64,000 bases of DNA from Gnomoniopsis sp. IMI 355080 (taxonomy: Eukaryota; Ascomycota; Sordariomycetes; Diaporthales; Gnomoniaceae): assembly GCA_027946555.1 (NCBI GenBank), contig JAPEVC010000153.1, positions 1 to 64,000 on the forward strand. The letters are read 5' to 3'. The translations under genes were made by a program, and so were the position numbers. Shown in pieces: positions 59,157-64,000 of this stretch (positions within the stretch are counted from its first letter, which is position 1; the number at the start of each line of letters is the position of its first letter). The notes under the pieces were generated by a model. It did not search any database and was not told where the DNA came from. It was given only the letters and a program-made list of their open reading frames with translations.

Positions 59157-62100
59157 ATGGCGAACCATGCGCCTCCCGTTGGCGAGGACGCCTGGCTCAA
59201 CCTAATCGAGGAGGAAACTCGCATCAAGTCAAGGGATCTCAACAGTCGCGTCGACATTCTCGAGCGCTACAAGCAGGCAATCAGCGCCGAGTTTGGTAGT
59301 ATCAGACTGTGGAAAGCCTACTGCGAATACTTCTGGTCCCTCTATCTTGAGTGCTATTCGCCCAACACAACCGCCCAGGGCCTCTCTCTTGAAGAAAAGG
59401 CCGTCGGACGTGAAGCCTTCTCCCTCGACGCTGCGCTGAGTCTATGGCAGCAAGGTTATGAGGCGACAAAGAATCGTCTAAATGATAGCCACGAGCTATG
59501 GGACAAGTGGATTTCGCTAGAAATGGATTTATTATCGACATCGCGAACTAACGAAGGCGTGCGACGCATCACCCACCTCTTTCGAAACCGTCTTTCCACC
59601 CCTCACAAAACCTGGGACGACACATCCCAGATGTTCTCCACTTTCCTCTCCGAGTATAACCGATCCACCTACGAATCCACCATGCAGGAAATCACCACTG
59701 TGTCCCAGGACGTCAGGAAAATATGGGATGACCGGGAAGCCCTCGAGCTGAAATTGAGCAGGGCGCAATCTGAAGGCAAGAAGGACGACGAAAGAGCTGT
59801 CATGATGGAGTATCTCGAGTGGGAGATGAAGCAGAACAAAAAGGCCGGTACCAACCAAGGTCTGCTCGTCGAGATCTGCTTGGGTTTGTTTTCTCGTGCG
59901 CTGACCGGCCTGTGTGCAAGGGATGACGGTGTATGGACCGACTACGTCGTCTGGATCTCGTCTCTGTATACCGTCGCCAGCACCGGGCAAGCCCGTACTG
60001 CAGATCTGCCGCGCGTCCTACCGAACCTGCTCGATACGCTGCAGCATGCCGTCTCACACTGCCCGTGGTCCGGGACACTTTGGGCGCGGTACATATTAGG
60101 CGCGGAGGAGGCCGGCTTGTCTTATGATAACATTGAGCGAATCAAGCACGCTGCTACTGCAAGCGGCCAGCTCGATCGGGATGGGATGGGTGCTGTCATT
60201 GACATGTATGCAGCATGGTGTGGCTATTTGAAGCGACGAGCCATGAACCCCAACGCGACCGACGAGGACGCCGATGTTGCCGAAATAGGTCTGACGGCGG
60301 CCTTGGAAGATGTTCAGGTATGGGGCAAGCGTCTCTACCGGGACCAGTACAAGGGTGATCCGAATTACCGCCTCGAGCGGATTCTCATCCAGTATCTAAC
60401 TGAGAAGAAGACAACGGTTGATAACGCCCGTCATTATTGGAGTGAGCTGGCTAAGAAACCCATTTATGCGGACAACTACAACTTCTGGCTCTCCTTCTAC
60501 ATGTGGGAAATGTCCATTTTCTCAACACACAAGGGCATGAACGAAAATGGAAATGGTCGGAGTCCGACGCCCGTCGCTATGGCCTCCAAACATCTACGAA
60601 TACCAAGCTTGGCCACTAGTGTTCTTGCGCGCGCCGTGAAACGCCCGACGCTAGACTGGCCTGAAAAGATTCTTGAAATCTACCTACAGCACTGTAACGA
60701 TTACGAGCCTCCGGAAACCGTGCGTCGCGCGAGCGATACTGTCCACAAGGGTCTGAAGGCGGTCGAAAAACGTAGACAGGAGGAACAGGCCGCCGTGTAT
60801 TCGGCGCAGATGGCACAATACCAGGAGCAAGCGCAAGCAGCAGCCACCACGTTGCAACCCACCGACGACACGAACGAGACTTCTAAGAAGAGAATGCGAG
60901 AAGACGATGCTGGTGAGGCCGCCGAGAATTCGAGCAAACGCGCCAAGTCTGAGTCGGCAGCTGAACAACAACGCCTCAAGCGCGACAGGGAAAACACATC
61001 AATCTACGTTTCGAACTTGCCCGCTGATGCCACTCAGACAAAGATCCGACAGTACTTTCGCGACTATGGTCACATAAAAAATCTCACGCACAAGGTCGAA
61101 GAGGATGGCAAGTCTTCGGTCTCGCTCATTGAATTCAACAGTCCAGATGAGGCACAATCTGCACTTCTCAGAGATGGCAAGTATTTCGGCCAAGCACAAA
61201 TTACTGTGACACCTGCGACAGGTCTCACCTTGTTTGTGACCAACTACCCGCCTGAAGCGGACGAAAAATACATCCGGAATTTGTTCAAGGACTGCGGCGA
61301 GATCTTCTCCATCCGATGGCCCAGCCTCAAATACAATGTGACCCGCCGATTCTGCTACGTGTCGTTTCGAACTGCCGAGGGAGCCTCGAACGCGACGAAA
61401 CTGGACGGCACGATGCTGGAAGGCAAGTTCAAGTTGGAAGCCAAATACTCTAACCCTGGGCAGAAAAAGGCGCGAGACGGTGCGATCGAGGAAGGTCGCG
61501 AGGTTCATGTCACTGGTATTCACTACGATGCGTCTGAAGACGACGTCAAAGCTGTCTTTGAGAAATATGGAACTATAGAGCGCGTTCGCATCACGAGGAA
61601 CAAGGCTGGGAGGAGCCGAGGCACTGCGTTCGTGGCTTTCGAAACGAAGGATCAGGCTGAGGCCGCGATTGCCGCCTTGGACAAGACAAAGTTCAGGAAC
61701 CAAATTCTTAATGTGGAGAAGTCGAAGCCAACAAACTTCAAGCCCGTGGCCCAGGTCGGCGTGTCCAAATCGCCATCTCCTGGTCCGAGCGGTGAAAAGG
61801 ATGACGACGGCGACGAGGCCATGCCAGACCGAGCCGAGGCAGGACGGACATTCGCGCTTATGGGCATTCCCGACACTGTTAATGATGCTCGCGTGCGTGC
61901 GTTGGTGGAACCCCATGGGCAGTTAGCGAGACTGACACTGCGTCATGACCACGGTGGAGCCGTACTCGAATTTGCCGACGCGGCCACGGCCGGCAAGGCG
62001 CAACTCTCCCTCGACGGAGCCGAAATTGACGGGCGGAAGCTCAAGACTGGCTCCGTGGGAACATTGTTCCACGAGAAGAGCGAGACGCGTATCGATCGTA

Positions 62101-62471
62101 TCGATCAAAAGCCGGCCTCGGCCGCTGCTTCCTCGAACAAGACCGCTGCCTCAAAGAGCTCGACGAACATGATGGCCCCACCTTCAACGATTGTCCGGCG
62201 ACCCGTGCTGGGCGGCAAGCCCAAGGGAGGCAGAGCACACGCGGGTCTGGGATTCTCGGGCGCTGTAAATAAGGCGAATAAATCGACAACGACAACGAAC
62301 AATGGAGACACGGGAGCGCCCAAGGCTGCGCCGGCGATGAAGAGCAATGCAGACTTCAGATCACTTATGTTGGGTAGTGGGCGAAAGCCGGAGGAGAAGG
62401 CGGATACCCAGATGACAGAGGCTGACGGCGACAAGGCGGCGACTGCGGCTGAAAATGGGGAGGCGCATTAA
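59157..62471 (+). CDS. prp24: U4/U6 snRNP recycling factor Prp24 / SART3-like (HAT + four RRM)
   Basis: Single exon, 1104 residues, start in GCCGCCATGG. The protein re-anneals U4 and U6 snRNAs after splicing and binds the Lsm2-8 ring. The N-terminal 560 or so residues are helical HAT repeats (AWLNLIEEETRIKSRDLNSR, LWKAYCEYFWSLYLECY, WTDYVVWISSLY, DNYNFWLSFYMWEM). A Lys/Glu-rich linker with KKRMREDD and SKRAKSE, likely nuclear signals, follows. Four RRMs come next: TSIYVSNLPADATQTKIRQY (about 613), LTLFVTNYPPEADEKYIRN (about 691), EVHVTGIHYDASEDDVKAVF (about 781) and a degenerate TFALMGIPDTVNDARVRALV (about 897). The C-terminus has NADFRSLMLGSG, the Lsm-binding motif. Budding yeast Prp24 lacks the HAT half, so this resembles SART3 and filamentous-fungal Prp24. 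Confidence 0.95.
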   Translation: MANHAPPVGEDAWLNLIEEETRIKSRDLNSRVDILERYKQAISAEFGSIRLWKAYCEYFWSLYLECYSPNTTAQGLSLEEKAVGREAFSLDAALSLWQQGYEATKNRLNDSHELWDKWISLEMDLLSTSRTNEGVRRITHLFRNRLSTPHKTWDDTSQMFSTFLSEYNRSTYESTMQEITTVSQDVRKIWDDREALELKLSRAQSEGKKDDERAVMMEYLEWEMKQNKKAGTNQGLLVEICLGLFSRALTGLCARDDGVWTDYVVWISSLYTVASTGQARTADLPRVLPNLLDTLQHAVSHCPWSGTLWARYILGAEEAGLSYDNIERIKHAATASGQLDRDGMGAVIDMYAAWCGYLKRRAMNPNATDEDADVAEIGLTAALEDVQVWGKRLYRDQYKGDPNYRLERILIQYLTEKKTTVDNARHYWSELAKKPIYADNYNFWLSFYMWEMSIFSTHKGMNENGNGRSPTPVAMASKHLRIPSLATSVLARAVKRPTLDWPEKILEIYLQHCNDYEPPETVRRASDTVHKGLKAVEKRRQEEQAAVYSAQMAQYQEQAQAAATTLQPTDDTNETSKKRMREDDAGEAAENSSKRAKSESAAEQQRLKRDRENTSIYVSNLPADATQTKIRQYFRDYGHIKNLTHKVEEDGKSSVSLIEFNSPDEAQSALLRDGKYFGQAQITVTPATGLTLFVTNYPPEADEKYIRNLFKDCGEIFSIRWPSLKYNVTRRFCYVSFRTAEGASNATKLDGTMLEGKFKLEAKYSNPGQKKARDGAIEEGREVHVTGIHYDASEDDVKAVFEKYGTIERVRITRNKAGRSRGTAFVAFETKDQAEAAIAALDKTKFRNQILNVEKSKPTNFKPVAQVGVSKSPSPGPSGEKDDDGDEAMPDRAEAGRTFALMGIPDTVNDARVRALVEPHGQLARLTLRHDHGGAVLEFADAATAGKAQLSLDGAEIDGRKLKTGSVGTLFHEKSETRIDRIDQKPASAAASSNKTAASKSSTNMMAPPSTIVRRPVLGGKPKGGRAHAGLGFSGAVNKANKSTTTTNNGDTGAPKAAPAMKSNADFRSLMLGSGRKPEEKADTQMTEADGDKAATAAENGEAH

Positions 62472-62978
62472 GCATACCGAGCGAGCTAACGAAAAGGAAG
62501 AACAGTACGATCGCATTTTTGTCTCTAGCTATGCTAGTATGGAGAGATTTGATGTTCTTGACCGAAGTGGGGTTAGCGTGTAGAGGAGATCAGGCTGAGC
62601 ACGAGGCTGAAGCTGAAGCTACTTTTAACGTCGGTCCACGACGGGTGCTTCTAATGATTATACCCCTTGCAACTTCAAACTAATTGAAATCGTTTACAGA
62701 CTGCTCAAGTCCTTTTTTTTTTTTTTTTTTCCCACGCGATAAGAATGCTTCGGGATTGGACTAATATTGTCAAAGATTTGAGAAAGCCAAGGTCTTCGCC
62801 TACTTCCATGAAGTGTAGGGTGACAATTTTCTAGTTGAGTATCTCGTCTAACTACCGTGCCCTGCGATGCATAATGTCCCCAAAACTTTACATACAAGAT
62901 GAGTTAACAATATTTACGAATGAAGCTGAATCGATTTTCCCAGACCCAAGCCTTGCTAAGACGACCGACCCATTCGCC
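62472..62978. other. Intergenic region between convergent genes
   Basis: 507 bp holding the 3' regions of both genes. A run of 18 T lies at 62713-62730. Nothing else seen. Confidence 0.6.
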
Positions 62979-64000
62979 TTAGGACGGGACGTACTTGGAG
63001 AGGATGCTCTTGTACGCAGTGTAGCCAACGCCGGAAGGAGGCTCCATGCTATAGATGTAGTCGGCCCACCAAGGGCCCGCTCCCCACCACAAAGCTCCCA
63101 TCCACACGTCGCTGTTCTCGGACAGGTAGTCCAGCAATCCCTCGACGGCCGTCTCGCAGTCGGCGTTGGCGCCGCCGGCGAACTCGCCAATGATGCCAAT
63201 CTTGCCGTTGTCCTTGAGCCACGTCGTGGCGGCCTCGACACGCTCCTTGCCGATGGTGGTGGAGACGCAGGTGGATGAGGTGCCAGAGCCGTCGCTGTCG
63301 AGGTACTGGTGCATCTCATAGACGAGGAGGTTGTCGACCGTGTCGGTGAGGTTGCCCATGTTGTCGCTGTTTCCGGAGGTGGTCCAGGTCCAGGCGCCGG
63401 TGTACGAGGTGCCCTCAACGAAGATGTACTGCGTGGTAGCGCCGGCGGCACGGACACCGTCGATGCAAGCCTGCATGAGCTCGGCTGTCTGGGTGTCGGT
63501 GGTCATGTCGTGGGGCTCGTTGTTGCAGTCGAAGATGACTTTGGCATCATCGGCAAACTCAGTGGCAACGTTGGTCCAGAACGTCTTGAAGTCGGAGGTG
63601 GAGGAGATGATGCTGCCGTCGTACCGGGCGTAGTTGTGGGGGTCCAGCACGGCATAGCTGCCCGCGTCGGTGATGTACTTGACCACGGTGGTGAGGTTGG
63701 CCAGGTAGTCGGCGTCGAGGGTAGCAGTCATGGTCGACTGGGCTAGACGTTCCATCAGGAAAGGGATACGGAACGAGTTCATGCCCATGTCCATGAGAGT
63801 CTGGATGGCCGACGTGTCCGGGAAGATGAAGTCAGTGCCGTAAACACCTGGGATGGCCCCGGTGCCAAACTCAGCGCCCGACTCGCTGGCGCCAAAGAAC
63901 TTGAAGCCGCTGGCGGAGGAGGAGGAAGAGGAAGAAGAAGCGCTGGAGGGGGCTGCAGAGCTTGTAGTGGCTGCTGAGGAGCTGGTGGCCGGATTGCTCG
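62979..64000 (-). CDS. Endo-1,4-beta-glucanase, glycoside hydrolase family 5 (partial, 5' end outside window)
   Basis: At least 340 residues; the N-terminus lies beyond the right edge. The visible start is a Ser/Ala/Thr/Pro linker (SNPATSSSAATTSSAAPSSA and a Ser run), which suggests an upstream cellulose-binding domain and signal peptide. The GH5 barrel begins KFFGASESGAEFG, with SFRIPFLMERL (conserved Arg), AVLDPHNYARYDG, the acid/base Glu in FDCNNEPHDM, YEMHQYLDSDGSG, and the nucleophile Glu in IGIIGEFAGGANADC. The C-terminus is YKSILSKYVPS. It resembles Trichoderma Cel5A (EGII) type enzymes, which cut internal bonds of cellulose and are secreted. No intron is seen in this part. Expression is probably under cellulose-induced control, not visible here. 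Confidence 0.93.
   Translation of the reverse strand, partial: SNPATSSSAATTSSAAPSSASSSSSSSSASGFKFFGASESGAEFGTGAIPGVYGTDFIFPDTSAIQTLMDMGMNSFRIPFLMERLAQSTMTATLDADYLANLTTVVKYITDAGSYAVLDPHNYARYDGSIISSTSDFKTFWTNVATEFADDAKVIFDCNNEPHDMTTDTQTAELMQACIDGVRAAGATTQYIFVEGTSYTGAWTWTTSGNSDNMGNLTDTVDNLLVYEMHQYLDSDGSGTSSTCVSTTIGKERVEAATTWLKDNGKIGIIGEFAGGANADCETAVEGLLDYLSENSDVWMGALWWGAGPWWADYIYSMEPPSGVGYTAYKSILSKYVPS

Noticed and set aside
60999..61916. 305-codon minus-strand frame within prp24
   Set aside because: It lies antisense to three recognisable RRMs and shows no domain.
1..64000. CRISPR arrays, bacterial operons, phage or plasmid elements
   Set aside because: Introns and eukaryotic gene content throughout; no regularly spaced repeats were seen.

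Overview
The window is nuclear DNA from a filamentous ascomycete (Pezizomycotina, most likely a Sordariomycete; I cannot fix the genus). Genes are spaced by about 0.3-3 kb on both strands. Introns are short (53-159 bp, with exceptions of 349 and 423 bp) and carry GTRNGT-type donors and YAG acceptors. Start codons often sit in CACCATGG or GCCGCCATGG contexts. I rebuilt gene models by hand from reading frame, splice signals and family resemblance; exon joins are given in each entry.

Layout. 0-11 kb: PKA regulatory subunit (+), spliceosomal SPF27 (-), neutral ceramidase (+) and a nine-exon UNC93-like membrane protein (+). 11-24 kb: an FG nucleoporin with a C-terminal Ran-binding domain (-), peroxisomal SCP2 (-), a small membrane protein with two PPxY motifs (+), a gene-poor AT-richer stretch, and a sterol O-acyltransferase (+). 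24-36 kb: an SR-type splicing factor (+), the Pol III repressor Maf1 (-), the AP-1 sigma subunit (-), a glutamate-cysteine ligase regulatory subunit (+) tail-to-tail with the KEOPS kinase Bud32 (-), and a membrane-anchored protein of unknown function (+). 38-40 kb: mitochondrial ribosomal protein uL22m (-) and cytochrome c oxidase subunit Cox9 (+) share a 285 bp divergent promoter.

41-57 kb is sparser and more accessory-like. It holds a divergent XRCC2-like Rad51 paralogue whose Walker A lysine appears lost, a CECR5-type HAD hydrolase, two tandem but strongly diverged C2H2 zinc-finger paralogues with matching exon structure, and a 94-residue orphan. 57-64 kb: a palindrome-rich intergenic stretch, the U4/U6 recycling factor Prp24/SART3 (+), and the C-terminal part of a GH5 endoglucanase (-) running off the right edge.

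Most genes are housekeeping. Three splicing factors (SPF27, the SR protein, Prp24), several mitochondrial or peroxisomal proteins, and lipid genes (ceramidase, SOAT, SCP2) lie together without sign of a co-regulated cluster. I see no secondary-metabolite cluster, no intact transposon, and no tRNA or rRNA gene. The most unusual items are the Walker-A-less XRCC2-like protein, the diverged zinc-finger pair, the PPxY membrane protein, and a recurring intergenic palindrome family built on TACCTAGGTA.
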